NCBI RefSeq assembly: GCF_905475465.1
Contig: NC_062254.1
Coordinates: 9,430,001 to 9,494,000, forward strand
Direction: 5' to 3'
DNA length: 64,000 nucleotides
Source: Pieris napi
Taxonomy: Eukaryota > Arthropoda > Insecta > Lepidoptera > Pieridae
Below, in pieces: positions 63,581 to 64,000 of this stretch. Positions within the stretch are counted from its first letter, which is position 1, and each line of letters begins with the position of its first letter. The notes below the pieces were generated by a model. It saw only the letters and a program-made list of their open reading frames with translations. It did no database searches and was not told the DNA's origin. Made by a program: the position numbers and the translations under genes.

Positions 63581-63799
63581 CTTAATATTTACTTTCCTGG
63601 TCTGCGTGCGATTTTCAACCAAGCCGTCCGTATCCCATTTCCCTATCTATACCTTGTAAAAGGAATGCGATACAAAAATTGGCAGAGTATGTCAAAGGGC
63701 CACACAAAACCTGCTTTTCTTTAAAGAATAATATTGAAAGAAACTCCCCTAATTGGTCTAATTTGCGCACGTAGAAAGAATAATTCATTGGTTTACAAC

Positions 63800-64000
63800 C
63801 AGCCCCGCGATTCTGTAACTCACTTTTCGAACTCACTCAGCGGTTTTCGCATCGGCGGTCGCTCTCAAATCAGTCGTGCAGCAGTCATTTTATGATTTGG
63901 AATTCTGAAAAGGTAGAGCTTGTAGTTTATTGTTTATCAGAATGCCAAATCATAAAATGACTGCTTCACGACTGATTTGATAGCGACCGCCGATGCGAAA
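63800..64000. mobile_element. palindromic MITE, CCTTGCGATTCTG family, cut by window end
   Basis: CCCCGCGATTCTGTAACTCA, the inner GCGGTCGCTCTCAAATCAG arm, loop with TTGTAGTTTATTGTTTATCA, and the mirrored arm up to the last base. Loop inverted relative to 54232. Confidence 0.82.

Overview
The window is AT-rich animal DNA and most likely comes from a moth or butterfly (Lepidoptera). The inference rests on small spliced exons with GT/AG borders, a kinase-less insulin-receptor relative of the holometabolan decoy type, and many tRNA-headed SINEs, TC...CTAGT Helitron-like elements, CR1/RTE-like LINE tails and PIF/Harbinger remnants typical of lepidopteran genomes. No tRNA, rRNA or CRISPR gene was recognised.

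Two host genes can be supported. (1) On the + strand, 2974-11462, five phase-compatible exons encode at least 833 residues of an insulin-receptor-like protein: the end of L1, the furin-like Cys-rich region, L2, fibronectin III domains, one membrane span and a 46-residue tail with no tyrosine kinase. This fits the InR decoy receptor group called DR2. The first exon(s) were not found and probably lie upstream of base 1. (2) On the - strand, 38163-30015, three small exons encode an 87-residue secreted, cationic, proline-rich peptide (signal peptide, short acidic part, then a (PKV)n repeat ending in Val-Trp-Gly-stop). It has a TATA box, an initiator-like site, good splice sites and a poly(A) signal. 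Its last exon has been tandemly duplicated three more times in 177-bp units, each with its own splice acceptor. I do not recognise this peptide; it is the best candidate for something undescribed.

The rest is mostly mobile DNA. 1-500: LINE tail. 576-9250: SINEs, LINE ends, MITEs and a Penelope-like GIY-YIG fragment within or near the receptor gene. 12005-15345: LINE with a complete endonuclease/reverse transcriptase ORF. 15770-20050: Penelope-like terminal piece, Helitrons, SINE and LINE tails. 20466-21764: perfectly palindromic PIF/Harbinger derivative. 22400-29400: decayed LINEs, another Harbinger derivative and Helitrons. 29960-38240: the PKV-peptide gene, whose first intron holds a BEL/Pao retrotransposon with 563-bp LTRs inserted into a Helitron. 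40134-40513: retroinsertion with a perfect 15-bp target duplication. 43688-46011: TIR element with 427-bp arms and a periodic TGTACGGC motif, itself invaded by a fold-back MITE. 46800-64000: LINE, SINE, mariner, MITE and Harbinger remnants between long stretches with no recognisable gene.

The two host genes show no functional link. The window shows how transposons have enlarged introns (intron 1 of the peptide gene is about 6.8 kb, of which 5.9 kb is the BEL element) and reshaped gene flanks (a LINE tail 24 bp from a receptor splice site; a Penelope-like piece directly after the receptor stop codon).
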